A stretch of 52,193 nt of DNA from Gammaproteobacteria bacterium 28-57-27 (GCA_002281735.1 NCGK01000015.1:1-52193), one strand, 5' to 3'; shown: positions 7,681 through 17,454, counted from the first letter of the stretch. Notes: generated by a model not told the origin, from the sequence alone. Numbers and translations are program-made.

Positions 7681-9252
7681 CTGAGCCGTTCCCTGCTTAA
7701 ATCCACCGCTGTCATCAGCGCCATGACCCTGCTCTCGCGGATTTTGGGCTTTGTGCGCGATATGGTGTTTGCGCGTTTGTTTGGCGCTTCGGGGGCGACG
7801 GATGCCTTTTTTGTGGTGTTCAAAATTCCGAATTTTCTGCGACGTTTGTTTGCAGAAGGCGCATTTTCGCAGGCTTTTGTGCCACTTTTGGCTGAGTACC
7901 GCGAGAAGCATAGCCGTGAGGCGATGCTGGATTTGATCGCACACGTGTCAGGTACCTTGGGCGCGGTGTTGTTGCTGATTACCACGCTGGGCGTGGCGGC
8001 CGCGCCTTTGTTGTTGTTTTTGTTTGCGCCGGGTTTTCATGCCGATGCGACGCAGTTTGCGCTGGCAGAGGACATGCTGCGCATTACCTTCCCCTATATT
8101 TTCTTTATTTCGCTGACCGCTTTTGCCAGCAGTTTGCTGAATAGTTTTAGCAAGTTTGCGATACCGGCGTTGACGCCGATCTGGCTGAATATCGTGCTGA
8201 TCGCGGCGGCGTTTTTGGGCGCGAATTATGCCGATGAGCCAATGCTGGTGTTGTCCTGGGGGGTGTTGGTGGCCGGGATGGTGCAGTTAGGGTTTCAACT
8301 GCCGTGGATTTGGCGCATGGGTCTGTTGCCACGTCCGCGTTTTTCCTGGGCGCATGAGGGGGTGCAGCGCACGTTCAAGCTGATGCTGCCGGCGATTTTC
8401 GGTTCGTCGGTGACGCAGATCAATTTGTTGCTGGACACGGTGCTGGCTTCATTTTTGATTGCGGGTTCGGTGTCGTGGCTGTACTACTCCGACCGGCTGG
8501 TGGAGTTTCCGCTGGGGATGTTCGGCGTGGCGCTGGCAACGGTGATTCTGCCCAAGCTGTCGCGTGAGCATTCCCGCGACGAGGGCGCAGGTTTCCAGCA
8601 GACGCTGGATTGGGGGTTGCGGCTAACGGTATTGCTGGCGCTTCCGGCAACAGTGGGTTTGGTCGTGTTGGCCGGGCCGTTGTTGGCGACCTTGTTTGAG
8701 TATGGCAAGTTTGATCTGCACGATACGCAGATGGCGAGCATGAGTTTGGTGGCCTATGGCTTGGGTTTGCCGGCGTTTTTGTTGATTAAGGTGCTGGCGC
8801 CGGGGTTTTATGCGCGCCAGGATATGGTTACGCCGGTGCGCATTGGTATTCATGCGGTGTTGAGTAATCTGGCATTCAAGGCGGCCGTGGTGCTGCCGAT
8901 GGTGATTCTGGCCATCCCGGGAACCCATGCGGCGCTGGCGGCGGCAACCTCGTTTGCGGCGATGTTGAATGCGTGGTGGTTGTATCAGGCACTGCGTAAA
9001 TCCAAGGTGTATCAGCCGAGTAGGCAATGGCGGCGTTGGTGGTTGCAGGCCGGTGCGGCGACGTTGGTGATGGGCGGCTTGTTGTTCTGGCTGATGCCGC
9101 TACAGGCGGTGTGGACGGCGATGTCGGGCGGGATGCGTGCGCTGTGGCTGGCGGGGCTGGTCTTCGGCGCGTTGGCGAGTTATGTGGCCGTGTTGCTGGC
9201 TTTGGGGTTGCGCCCGCGTGATTTGAAACGTGAGGAGGCCCAATGGAGTTGA
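7681..9252 (+). CDS. murJ: Lipid II flippase MurJ
   Basis: An inner-membrane MOP-superfamily flippase that moves lipid II across the membrane for peptidoglycan synthesis. About 14 hydrophobic segments are present, with the signature LGFVRDMVFARLFGASGATD near the N-terminus. The first in-frame ATG (7723) would remove the conserved opening LSRSLLKSTAVISA seen in other MurJ proteins. I therefore start at CTG 7681, which has GGAG seven bases upstream and gives 523 residues. No ATG, GTG or TTG is in frame between that point and the toxin gene's end. Its stop overlaps ribF by ten bases. Confidence 0.92.
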   Translation: MSRSLLKSTAVISAMTLLSRILGFVRDMVFARLFGASGATDAFFVVFKIPNFLRRLFAEGAFSQAFVPLLAEYREKHSREAMLDLIAHVSGTLGAVLLLITTLGVAAAPLLLFLFAPGFHADATQFALAEDMLRITFPYIFFISLTAFASSLLNSFSKFAIPALTPIWLNIVLIAAAFLGANYADEPMLVLSWGVLVAGMVQLGFQLPWIWRMGLLPRPRFSWAHEGVQRTFKLMLPAIFGSSVTQINLLLDTVLASFLIAGSVSWLYYSDRLVEFPLGMFGVALATVILPKLSREHSRDEGAGFQQTLDWGLRLTVLLALPATVGLVVLAGPLLATLFEYGKFDLHDTQMASMSLVAYGLGLPAFLLIKVLAPGFYARQDMVTPVRIGIHAVLSNLAFKAAVVLPMVILAIPGTHAALAAATSFAAMLNAWWLYQALRKSKVYQPSRQWRRWWLQAGAATLVMGGLLFWLMPLQAVWTAMSGGMRALWLAGLVFGALASYVAVLLALGLRPRDLKREEAQWS

Positions 9253-10211
9253 GGCATGGAGCTAAAACAGTGGAATTAAGGCGCGGTTGGCTGCGCGCAA
9301 AGCGAGATGCAGCGCTTAGTATTGGCAATTTTGATGGCCTGCACTTGGGGCATCAGGCCTTGTTGCAGCGTTTGGATACGTTGGCCAAGCCGGGTGATTT
9401 GGAGCCCAATTTTGAAAGGGTCGTGTTGAGTTTTGAGCCGCTGCCGCGTGAGGTGTTTACGCCCGCGAACGCCGCGCCGATTCCGCGCCTGAGTAGTTTG
9501 CGCGAGAAATTGGCGGTGTTGGCAGCTTCAAGGCAGGTCGATGTGCTGCATTTGCTGCGCTTTAATCGGGCTTTGGCGGGTCTTGAAGCTGAGGATTTTG
9601 TGCGCCATGTGCTGTGCGCAACCTTGCGCGTGCGCCAGCTTGTGGTCGGCGATGATTTTCGTTTTGGTCGCGGCAGGCGCGGTGATGTGGCCTTGCTTGA
9701 GCAGATGGGGCGCGCGCTTGGGTTTGCGGTACATACGGTCGCGCCGGTGGAGGTTGAGGGTGCGCGGGTGTCGAGTACACGGGTGCGCGCGGCCTTGTGT
9801 GCGGGGGCGTTGGCTGAGGCTGGGCGCTTGTTGGGGCGGCCTTATGCGCTATGTGCACGGGTGGCGCATGGCGATAAACGCGGGCGCGAGCTGGGTTTTC
9901 CGACCCTGAATCTGCCGCTGGGGCGCAAGCATTTTGCGCTGCATGGTGTGTACGCGGTCGAGGTGCGCGGGCTGGAAGATGGTGTGCTTTATGGTGTGGC
10001 GAATGCCGGGGTGCGCCCCACGGTGGGCGGGGTGGTGCCGCGTGTCGAGGCGCATGTATTCGATTGGGCGGGCGATGCGTATGGCAAGCAGGTTGAAGTG
10101 CGCTTTTGTGCTTTTTTGCGTGCAGAGCAGCGTTTTGCCGGGCTGGATGAATTGATGGCGCAGATTGCTGTGGATGCGCAACAGGCGCGGGCGTTTTTTG
10201 GCCAGAGTTAA
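9243..10211 (+). CDS. ribF: Bifunctional riboflavin kinase / FAD synthetase
   Basis: A 322-residue enzyme making FMN and then FAD from riboflavin. The N-terminal nucleotidyltransferase domain has SIGNFDGLHLGHQALL (the HxGH motif) and ends with VSSTRVRAAL. The C-terminal riboflavin kinase domain has HGDKRGRELGFPTLNLPLG. Length matches the usual 310-320 residues. The start lies inside the murJ 3' end, after a GAGGAGG-type ribosome site. In many gammaproteobacteria ribF is followed directly by ileS. Here it is followed by mtgA and ileS is about 20 kb away. Confidence 0.95.
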   Translation: MELRHGAKTVELRRGWLRAKRDAALSIGNFDGLHLGHQALLQRLDTLAKPGDLEPNFERVVLSFEPLPREVFTPANAAPIPRLSSLREKLAVLAASRQVDVLHLLRFNRALAGLEAEDFVRHVLCATLRVRQLVVGDDFRFGRGRRGDVALLEQMGRALGFAVHTVAPVEVEGARVSSTRVRAALCAGALAEAGRLLGRPYALCARVAHGDKRGRELGFPTLNLPLGRKHFALHGVYAVEVRGLEDGVLYGVANAGVRPTVGGVVPRVEAHVFDWAGDAYGKQVEVRFCAFLRAEQRFAGLDELMAQIAVDAQQARAFFGQS

Positions 10212-10914
10212 GCGGCGGCCGCTATCCTGGCGAGGCTGGGTGTGGCGCTTTCTGCTGCTTTTGGTGGTTTTGTTTCTGTTGGTGCAGGGCTGGTACCTGG
10301 CGCATATCGTGGCCTGGCGCTGGTATGCCCCGGGTTCAAGCGCGTTTATGCAAGTACGCCTTGAGGAGATGCGTGAAGACAATCCCAAAGCCGCGCTGCG
10401 TCAGCAATGGGTGGATTACCCGCGCATTTCGCCGAACCTCAAGCGCGCCATAGTCGCCGCCGAGGATGCGCAATTCCTCGCGCATGAAGGCTTTGATTGG
10501 GACGGGATGCAGAACGCGCTGGAGAAGAATCTGCGCAAGGGGCGCGTGGTGGCGGGCGGTTCGACCATCAGTCAGCAATTGGCGAAGAATTTGTTTTTGT
10601 CCGGCGAGAAGTCATTTATGCGCAAGGGACAGGAAGCGATTATCACCCTGATGATCGAGGGCGTGCTGGATAAACGCAGGATTCTTGAGCTGTATTTGAA
10701 CCTGATCGAATGGGGCGACGGCGTGTTTGGCGCGGAAGCCGCAGCGCAGCATTATTTTGGCGTATCGGCGGCGCGCTTGTCGCCCGGTCAGGCGGCATGG
10801 ATGGCGGCGATCGTACCCAATCCGCGTTACTACGATGGCGGGGCGGCGACGGGCGCCTTGAACCGAAGGGTTGCGCGGATTTCGCGGGATATGGCGGCGG
10901 TGCGGGTGCCGTAA
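10174..10914 (+). CDS. mtgA: Monofunctional peptidoglycan glycosyltransferase
   Basis: A 246-residue single-pass membrane enzyme of the GT51 family that polymerises glycan strands from lipid II. A basic N-terminus and one membrane segment (RFLLLLVVLFLLVQ) precede the catalytic domain. The catalytic Glu is E97 in AIVAAEDAQFLAHEGFD. Further family motifs are GGSTISQQLAKNLFL, RRILELYLNLIEWGDGVFG and AAIVPNP. The start is inside ribF. I chose the ATG, but a TTG nine bases upstream is possible and neither has a clear ribosome site. Following murJ (lipid II export) and ribF, it makes a compact cell-wall neighbourhood. Confidence 0.9.
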   Translation: MRNRRGRFLARVKRRPLSWRGWVWRFLLLLVVLFLLVQGWYLAHIVAWRWYAPGSSAFMQVRLEEMREDNPKAALRQQWVDYPRISPNLKRAIVAAEDAQFLAHEGFDWDGMQNALEKNLRKGRVVAGGSTISQQLAKNLFLSGEKSFMRKGQEAIITLMIEGVLDKRRILELYLNLIEWGDGVFGAEAAAQHYFGVSAARLSPGQAAWMAAIVPNPRYYDGGAATGALNRRVARISRDMAAVRVP

Positions 10915-10996
10915 CCGGGTTTTGTCGCGCTTGAGCTGCACCCCTGATGCGACGCGATGCGTTAGTATGAGCGTCGTGGTTTGTGTCTAAGTAGAT

Positions 10997-11111
10997 GCTG
11001 ATTTATTCCATCCATGGCATAAGTCAGCTCGCTCATCGCGGCACATGTCCGCGATAGCTCTCATGAATCAAAGACTTACGTCTTTGTTCATGTTGGGGCA
11101 TCCTGCCCCAA
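10997..11111. repeat. Chain of four adjacent hairpins
   Basis: Four stem-loops follow one another: GCTGATTTAT/ATAAGTCAGC (one mismatch), ATCGCGG/CCGCGAT, CAAAGAC-TTAC-GTCTTTG with ATGAA/TTCAT outside, and TTGGGGCA-TCC-TGCCCCAA. They fill most of the 215-bp gap before the PsiE-like gene. Similar chains occur near 24.4 and 35.9 kb. No T tract follows, so a terminator is unlikely. Confidence 0.6.
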
Positions 11112-11129
11112 GCGGGAAACACCGTTTTT

Positions 11130-11483
11130 ATGATGATTTATCTGGCCTTCTGCCTGGTCGATCTGTTTGTGCGCCTGTTTCCGCTCCTGCCACATCTTGG
11201 CGACCCCAATGCGCGTTTCCTGTTGCCGCTACTGAACGAAGCGTTGTTCACCCTGATTGTGCTGGCCATTGTGCGTTCGCTGTTTATCAACGACAGTTTT
11301 CACTATGCGCTGACATTCCTCGAAGTCGGTTTTGTCGTGCTATTGCGTAAACTTATCCTGCTTGATGTCTCGCCCGAGGAAGTGTGGGTGTTGCTGGTGC
11401 TTGGTCTGGTTAGCGCACTCTTCTTCACGCTGATTCTGTGGACGCACTTCATGCGCAAGACATTGACGCCGCACGCGCCTTGA
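11130..11483 (+). CDS. PsiE-family small inner-membrane protein
   Basis: A 117-residue, very hydrophobic protein with about four membrane segments. The segment LEVGFVVLLRKLILLD resembles the conserved central motif of the phosphate-starvation-inducible PsiE family (helix, then Arg, Ile/Leu, Leu-Asp). The function of that family is not established. Two ATGs stand in tandem and the second-position choice would remove only one residue. The ribosome site is weak. It stands alone between a hairpin chain and a small lipoprotein gene on the other strand. Family assignment is moderate. Confidence 0.5.
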   Translation: MMIYLAFCLVDLFVRLFPLLPHLGDPNARFLLPLLNEALFTLIVLAIVRSLFINDSFHYALTFLEVGFVVLLRKLILLDVSPEEVWVLLVLGLVSALFFTLILWTHFMRKTLTPHAP

Positions 11484-11547
11484 GATTGTGCCTGCACCAA
11501 TTTATTCGGCACTTGATTTTCGCGGCACGATGATTACTGTTCTGCGA

Positions 11548-11739
11548 TTACTGCTCCGCCGCTTCGATCTGCTTGCGCTGTGCCTCAGCGGCGGCATCGA
11601 CCTGTTCTTGGACGGCTTGGGCTTTTTTCATCGCCTGAATCTGCGTTTCGGTTATGGGGTTGGGCTCGGCTTGTGGTGGCTGCGGGCTGGAGTCGCAGGC
11701 ACTCAGGAGCAGGCACAGCGTAATGAGGCTTCGTTTCAT
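11548..11739 (-). CDS. Small putative lipoprotein
   Basis: A 63-residue protein beginning MKRSLITLCLLLSAC, a short lipoprotein signal with the lipobox LLSAC, so the mature protein starts at Cys15. The rest is a Pro-rich linker (SSPQPPQAEPNP) and a charged, Gln/Ala-rich amphipathic helix. GGAGA lies nine bases before the chosen ATG. The reading frame opens nine codons earlier, but that start would hide the signal peptide. Its size and shape recall small envelope lipoproteins such as entericidin-like or LPS-associated ones. No specific family could be recognised. Confidence 0.6.
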   Translation of the reverse strand: MKRSLITLCLLLSACDSSPQPPQAEPNPITETQIQAMKKAQAVQEQVDAAAEAQRKQIEAAEQ

Positions 11740-11830
11740 GGCGTGTTCTCCAAATGTGTGGGTCACATGGGTGGGCAGGTTGGTGAAGCGTAACTCACTG
11801 AGAACCTGTTTACGCTCTCGCTGAACGGCC

Positions 11831-11870
11831 TAACAGGCTGCTGCAATACTTGTTTTCAGCACGCTGTTAA
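11831..11870. repeat. Imperfect palindrome, copy of the 24.4-kb hairpin
   Basis: The sequence AACAGGCTGCTG, then ACTTGTTTTCAGC, then CGCTGTTAA folds imperfectly. It is nearly the same as the first hairpin of the chain at 24400, which pairs perfectly. This decayed copy lies just past the 3' end of the exonuclease gene. Confidence 0.55.
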
Positions 11871-11876
11871 TGTGAT

Positions 11877-12767
11877 CTAGCGCGCACTTAGCAAGCGCTG
11901 CCACCGCTCACGCAAACTTACCGGCAGCTTGAGCGCTTCAAACAAGGGCTCAACTTGCACCAGCGCAGGCTTTTGCCAGCGTGTTTGAATCACCTCGCCC
12001 AGCGGCACGTCGCAGACAATGCCTGTCAGGCGGCGGGCAAGCCGCACGGTTTCTTCGTGCTCAAGCATCAGTTTCTGCGCACGCGGCGCACCACGGAATT
12101 TCTGTGCGCCGATGGCGTGCAGGTTCGCCAGTACCTCGTCCAGGCCGCCCCATTTGCGCAACATGCGTGCAGCGGTGGTGCGGCCAATGCCGGGCACGCC
12201 GGGGATATTGTCCACCGCATCGCCGGTAATGGCGAGCAGATCGGCAATCAGCGCGGGCGGTACGCCCCATACTCGTTCCACGCCGCGCGCGTCGAGTACC
12301 TCGGTGCGGCCGTGGTTCCACCAGCGATCGCTGCCTTCGAGCAATTGGGCGAGATCCTTGTCGGCGGTGAGCAGGGTGATGACGAGCCCTTCGTTGCGCA
12401 GGTGGGCGGCGAGGGTGCCGATCACGTCGTCGGCTTCGTAGCGTTCAGAGGTGTGGATGGGAAGGTTGAGGCCAGCGGCGAGGGTGCGGCATAAGGCGAA
12501 TTGGGGGATTAAGTCTGCTGGCGGTGGGCTGCGCTGGCCTTTGTAGGCGGGGTAAATTTCTTTGCGGTAGGGGTTGGCTTGCGGGATGTCGAAGGCGAGC
12601 ATGACCCGGTCGGTTTGGATGTCTTCTAAAACGCGCAGCAGGAATTCGGCGTAGCCATGCACGGCGTTAAGGGCGCGGCCTTGATCGTCACGCAGGCCAA
12701 TCGTCGAGCCGTGCCAAGCGCGGTAAATGTAGATATTGCTGTCGATCAGGTAGGCGCGGGGTTGCAT
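11877..12767 (-). CDS. 5'-3' exonuclease / flap endonuclease-like protein
   Basis: A 296-residue protein of the 5' nuclease family, matching the N-terminal nuclease domain of DNA polymerase I and the stand-alone ExoIX/Xni. Acidic metal-binding motifs are visible: YLIDSNIYIYR, then MLAFD, YEADDVIGTLA, LLTADKDLAQLL and ITGDAVDNIPGVPGIG. The last includes the helix-hairpin-helix DNA-binding segment. I start at MQPRAYLID. The frame opens 13 codons earlier but that stretch is formed by a dispersed repeat. It acts on RNA or flap ends in repair or replication by family knowledge. The gene appears to be transcribed alone. Confidence 0.85.
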   Translation of the reverse strand: MQPRAYLIDSNIYIYRAWHGSTIGLRDDQGRALNAVHGYAEFLLRVLEDIQTDRVMLAFDIPQANPYRKEIYPAYKGQRSPPPADLIPQFALCRTLAAGLNLPIHTSERYEADDVIGTLAAHLRNEGLVITLLTADKDLAQLLEGSDRWWNHGRTEVLDARGVERVWGVPPALIADLLAITGDAVDNIPGVPGIGRTTAARMLRKWGGLDEVLANLHAIGAQKFRGAPRAQKLMLEHEETVRLARRLTGIVCDVPLGEVIQTRWQKPALVQVEPLFEALKLPVSLRERWQRLLSAR

Positions 12768-12777
12768 GGCATGTCGT

Positions 12778-12913
12778 TGTAGGAGCGAACCTTGGGTCGC
12801 GAGCAAGAGCTTGGTCGAAGTGTATTAAAGGATATATGCACAGCCTTCGATCTTCGCGACCCAAGGTTCGCTCCTACGGGCGGGGCTGTCGCGACCCAAG
12901 GTTTTGCACCTAC
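12778..12913. repeat. REP-like inverted repeats (GTAGGAGCGAACC type)
   Basis: GTAGGAGCGAACCTTGGGTCGCGA occurs at 12779 and its complement starts at 12854. A second, shorter complement (TCGCGACCCAAGGTTTTG, then CACCTAC) runs to 12913. Three related units thus fill the space between the malic enzyme and the exonuclease genes, as expected of a BIME-like cluster. Confidence 0.65.
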
Positions 12914-12920
12914 AAAGCGC

Positions 12921-14177
<1,257 letters not shown>

Positions 14178-14205
14178 GGTGTGTGTTCGTGGGGTTGAAT
14201 ATTTT

Positions 14206-14342
14206 TTAGCCACAGAGGGCACAGAGATAACAGAGTTAAGAAGGCGCTGACTTACGATGGAATCATATCTGCATTGATATATGAATCAGCAAATTCAGCT
14301 TGGATTTATTCTCAGTGTCCTCTGTGATCTCTGTGGCTAATT
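14206..14342. repeat. TTAGCCACAGAG palindromic repeat, copy 1
   Basis: The left end reads TTAGCCACAGAGGGCACAGAG and the right end is its near complement CTCTGTGATCTCTGTGGCTAA. The middle (about 95 bases) contains a weak GCTGA/TCAGC hairpin. It lies in the gap between the nuclease and malic enzyme genes. Three more copies are in this window, at 17.7, 40.7 and 45.6 kb. Confidence 0.75.
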
Positions 14343-14349
14343 TTAGGAT

Positions 14350-15135
14350 TTAATCCAAAACCCGCAGCATGGACGGGTGCGTCAGGCGAATGCGTGGGCT
14401 TTTGCCGCCGGGGCGGGTTAGCCAGCCGCGCGCTTCGATGCGTTGGCCTTCGAGTGCTTGCAGGTTGATATCGCGGAAGTAGGGTAGCAGGTCGTGGTCG
14501 ATTTTAAGGGCAACGCCGCCTTCGAGATTGATCCACTGCGCATGGCGGCTGCCGCCGACGCGCTCGACCCTGCCTTGCAGCAGGATGAAACCCGTTACAT
14601 CGTCGGGCAGTTTGCGCGCATCAATGGGCGAGCGATAGGCGCCTAACGCCCAGATACCACGCCCCGCCGAGCGCGCTGCATTTTCAGCCTGGGCAAAGCA
14701 GTCTTGTCCCCACACATTTGGCGGGATAGCTACGCGGCTTGCCAAGCCCTGACTGAGCAGGTGAGCTTCGACACTCTCGCCATTGGCGAGAAAGACGTGG
14801 GCGAGGACACGACCGTAGTGATCCTTGCCTTCTTCACCAAGGCGCAGCCCGACGCGGTTATCGCTCTGGCGCACCAGTTTTTGCAACTGCTGGCGCGCAT
14901 CCTCAGCCAAGGCTTCGGCGGGGCGGCCATCGTGGGCAAGCTCAGGTGTGTTGATGCCGATAATGCGCACACGGCGGTCATCGGACAGACGCAGGGTGTC
15001 GCCATCGCTTACGCTGACCACGCGCACTTGCTCGTCAATGCGATCTGCGGGGCAGTTGAGCGCGAATGCGGGAAGGCTGCATAACAAAAGGGCACCCATA
15101 ATGGATGCCCTTAAAGCCATAAACGCAGGGTGCAT
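14350..15135 (-). CDS. Secreted SNase-like thermonuclease family protein
   Basis: A 261-residue protein with an N-terminal signal peptide (ASIMGALLLCSLPAFA) followed by a staphylococcal-nuclease OB fold. VVSVSDGDTLRLSDDRRVRIIGINTPE carries the first Asp/Arg and the Glu expected for catalysis, and DHYGRVLAHVFL the second Arg. A further region of about 90 residues (RVERVGGSRHAQWINLEGG onward) resembles an OB-type nucleic-acid domain. A periplasmic or extracellular nuclease role is inferred. Its ATG overlaps the L31 stop (TAATG), so it is co-translated with the ribosomal protein gene. Confidence 0.85.
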   Translation of the reverse strand: MHPAFMALRASIMGALLLCSLPAFALNCPADRIDEQVRVVSVSDGDTLRLSDDRRVRIIGINTPELAHDGRPAEALAEDARQQLQKLVRQSDNRVGLRLGEEGKDHYGRVLAHVFLANGESVEAHLLSQGLASRVAIPPNVWGQDCFAQAENAARSAGRGIWALGAYRSPIDARKLPDDVTGFILLQGRVERVGGSRHAQWINLEGGVALKIDHDLLPYFRDINLQALEGQRIEARGWLTRPGGKSPRIRLTHPSMLRVLD

Positions 15136-15377
15136 TAACGACCGAAGCGCTTGTTGAATTTGTCCACTTGCTTGGCGGTGTTGATGTTCTTTTGCTCACC
15201 GGTGAAGAAGGGGTGTGACTTGGAAGACACTTCAAGCTTGACCAGTGGGTATTCCTTGCCATCTTCCCAAACGATTTTTTCTTTGGCGGAAATGGTGGAG
15301 CGGGTCAGAAAGCTGAAGCCGCTGGCCAGGTCGTGGAATACGACGGGGCGGTAGTTAGGATGAATATCGGGTTTCAT
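15135..15377 (-). CDS. rpmE2: 50S ribosomal protein L31, type B
   Basis: An 80-residue L31 protein of the cysteine-free type B form ([16 protein letters not shown] at the start, [15 protein letters not shown] at the end). It lacks the CxxC zinc ribbon of type A. In many bacteria this paralogue replaces the zinc form during zinc starvation under Zur control. No clear Zur box was found upstream. Type-B L36 lies about 2 kb away, so this genome may simply use the type-B pair constitutively. The gene is the first of a two-gene unit with the secreted nuclease. Confidence 0.93.
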   Translation of the reverse strand: MKPDIHPNYRPVVFHDLASGFSFLTRSTISAKEKIVWEDGKEYPLVKLEVSSKSHPFFTGEQKNINTAKQVDKFNKRFGR

Positions 15378-15478
15378 GGTGCGTGCCTTATAAGGTGTAT
15401 CGACCGGTCACAATGACAGGACTGATAAGAAGGCGGGGATTATTCACGTCTTGGAGCGGCTTGGCAAGTGTTATGTGT

Positions 15479-16639
15479 CTACTCTTCGGGGAGAAAATGC
15501 TGCATCAGGTCATTCAGATAACGCCAGCCGTGGGGGCTGGCGGCAATGCGCTGAATACTCCACTCAAGCAGGCCTTCTTTTTCAGCCTGCTGCAGGGCGG
15601 TTTGGATGCGGCTTAACGGGATGCCCGCACGCTCCTGGAAAAGATAGGGTGCAAAGCCTTGTTTCAGGCGCAGGGCATTAAGCATGAATTCAAACGCGGC
15701 ATCCACTGGCTTGGGATGTTCCTCGCTGTAGGCGGCAGGTGTGCCTGCGCTGGCCTGATAGTCGCGTGGATTCTTGATGCGCGCGCGGCGCAGGATGCGC
15801 TGTTCGGCGGGCAGGGTGATTTTGCCATGCGCGCCTGCGCCGATACCCAAATAGTCACCGTATTCCCAATAGTTGAGGTTGTGGGCGCAGCGCTGGCCGG
15901 GTTGGGCGTAGGCAGATACTTCGTATTGGGCGTAGCCCGCCCCGGCGAGCAAGGCTTGACCGGCTTCTTCGATGTCGGCGAGATGTTCGTCATCGGGCAA
16001 GCTGGGCGGGTGGTTGTAGAACCAGGTATTGGGTTCGAGAGTGAGTTGGTAGTACGACAGGTGGCTCGGTTTGAGCGCGATGGCTTGGCGCATGTCGGCT
16101 TCGCCGTCGGCTACGCTTTGACCGGGTAGGCCGTGCATCAGGTCGAGATTGAAGTCGCTAAAGCCTGCGGCGTGAGCGGCTTCGGCGGCGGCAATGGCTT
16201 CGCGTGCGCCGTGAATGCGGCCCAGGGCTTTAAGCTGCGTGTCGTTGAAGCTTTGCACGCCGATGGAGAGGCGGTTGATGCCGAGGGCGCGGAAGTCGCG
16301 GAATTTGCCGACTTCCACCGTGCCGGGGTTGGCTTCCAGCGTAATTTCGATATCGGGCAGCAGTTTGAGGCGAGCGCGCAGGCCGGAGAACAGACGATCC
16401 AAGGCTTCGGCGGAAAACAGGCTGGGTGTGCCGCCGCCGATGAAAATGCTGGTGATCGCTCGCCCCCATACGAGGGGCAAATCCTGCTCAAGGTCACGCA
16501 GCATGGCATCCACATACTCAAACTCAGGCAGCGTGCTGGGCGCTTCATGCGAGTTGAAGTCGCAGTAGGGGCATTTGCGCACGCACCACGGGATATGGAT
16601 GTAGAGCGCGAGCGGGGGTAGGCCGGTGAAGTTAAACAT
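15479..16639 (-). CDS. hemW: HemW, radical SAM heme chaperone
   Basis: A 386-residue radical SAM protein once called an oxygen-independent coproporphyrinogen oxidase-like enzyme. The 4Fe-4S motif is C19-x3-C23-x2-C26 in IPWCVRKCPYCDFN, followed by the SAM-binding IFIGGGTPSLF. The HNLNYWEYGDYLGIGAGAHG segment is typical of HemW. The Cys arrangement follows the HemW type rather than the HemN type. It lies 13 bases behind rdgB on the same strand, the conserved rdgB-hemW operon of gammaproteobacteria. Confidence 0.93.
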   Translation of the reverse strand: MFNFTGLPPLALYIHIPWCVRKCPYCDFNSHEAPSTLPEFEYVDAMLRDLEQDLPLVWGRAITSIFIGGGTPSLFSAEALDRLFSGLRARLKLLPDIEITLEANPGTVEVGKFRDFRALGINRLSIGVQSFNDTQLKALGRIHGAREAIAAAEAAHAAGFSDFNLDLMHGLPGQSVADGEADMRQAIALKPSHLSYYQLTLEPNTWFYNHPPSLPDDEHLADIEEAGQALLAGAGYAQYEVSAYAQPGQRCAHNLNYWEYGDYLGIGAGAHGKITLPAEQRILRRARIKNPRDYQASAGTPAAYSEEHPKPVDAAFEFMLNALRLKQGFAPYLFQERAGIPLSRIQTALQQAEKEGLLEWSIQRIAASPHGWRYLNDLMQHFLPEE

Positions 16640-16652
16640 TAGGAGTTGAGCA

Positions 16653-17252
16653 TTAGCCGTGCAGTTTCATTTGTGCGAGCAGGCTTTGCAGCGCAAGGGC
16701 GCGGTGACTGAGCGTGTTCTTGAGCGCTTCTGGCAATTCGGCGGCACTGCACTGGTGGGTGGGCACCCAGAAAATCGGGTCGTAGCCGAAGCCGTGTTCA
16801 CCTTGGGGAGCATTGAGAATCATGCCTTCCCAGGTGCCTTGGGCAGTGATCGGGGTGGGGTCTTCGGCGTGGCGCAGATAGGCCATCACGCACTGAAAGC
16901 GGGCGCTGCGTTGTTCCTGTGCAGTGTCGCGCAAAGACTCAAGCAGTTTGCGATTGTTGTCCAAGCTGCTTTTGTTTAGTCCGGCATAGCGCGCGGAGTA
17001 AATGCCCGGCGCGCCGTTCAGTGCGTCAACTTCGATGCCGGAGTCGTCGGCCATGGCGGGCAGTCCGGTATGCCGGGCGGCGTTACGCGCTTTGATGATG
17101 GCGTTTTCGATAAAGCTCAAGCCAGTTTCCTCGGCTTCGGGCACGGCAAAATCGGATTGCGGGCGGATATGCAGACCAAGGCCTGCCAGCAGACTGTTAA
17201 ATTCGATGACTTTGCCGGCGTTGCCGGTGGCGAGGACGATGGTGTGGCTCAT
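16653..17252 (-). CDS. rdgB: dITP/XTP pyrophosphatase RdgB
   Basis: A 199-residue Ham1-family enzyme that removes non-canonical purine triphosphates (dITP, XTP) from the nucleotide pool. Family motifs: IVLATGNAGKVIEF at the N-terminus, DDSGIEVDALNGAPGIYSAR with the metal-binding Asp residues, and GFGYDPIFW with SHRALAL near the end. I start at MSHTIVLATGN. The frame opens 11 codons earlier but homologues begin here. It is the first gene of the operon with hemW. Confidence 0.94.
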   Translation of the reverse strand: MSHTIVLATGNAGKVIEFNSLLAGLGLHIRPQSDFAVPEAEETGLSFIENAIIKARNAARHTGLPAMADDSGIEVDALNGAPGIYSARYAGLNKSSLDNNRKLLESLRDTAQEQRSARFQCVMAYLRHAEDPTPITAQGTWEGMILNAPQGEHGFGYDPIFWVPTHQCSAAELPEALKNTLSHRALALQSLLAQMKLHG

Positions 17253-17344
17253 GCGATGGTGTGATGGTGAAACGAGGGGACGCATTGTAGCGAACTATGC
17301 CGGAGCCGGGGTTGAGTCTCGAAAGAAGGATGCTTGATAACGTG

Positions 17345-17373
17345 TTGAATGATGAATCCTTATTCGGTACAAT
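17345..17373 (+). promoter_or_regulatory. Sigma70-type promoter for rpmJ
   Basis: TTGAAT and TACAAT are spaced by 17 bases, close to the -35/-10 consensus. The L36 ATG is 81 bases past the -10 box, giving a leader of about 75 bases. The promoter points away from rdgB. Activity is inferred from sequence only. Confidence 0.55.
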
Positions 17374-17454
17374 CCGCGACCTTGTTTGTTCAGTACACAC
17401 CTTTTGGCTGTGCTGGCTATACCACCCCACCCAAAAGTTTAGAGATGTCGTGAC

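Noticed and set aside
11045..11350. 101-codon plus-strand frame overlapping the PsiE-like gene
   Set aside because: It starts within the hairpin chain and reads out of frame through the PsiE-like gene, whose hydrophobic frame is far more protein-like.
12768..12806. 13-codon N-terminal extension of the 5'-3' exonuclease
   Set aside because: These codons come from the dispersed GTAGGAGCGAACC repeat and have no counterpart in the family.
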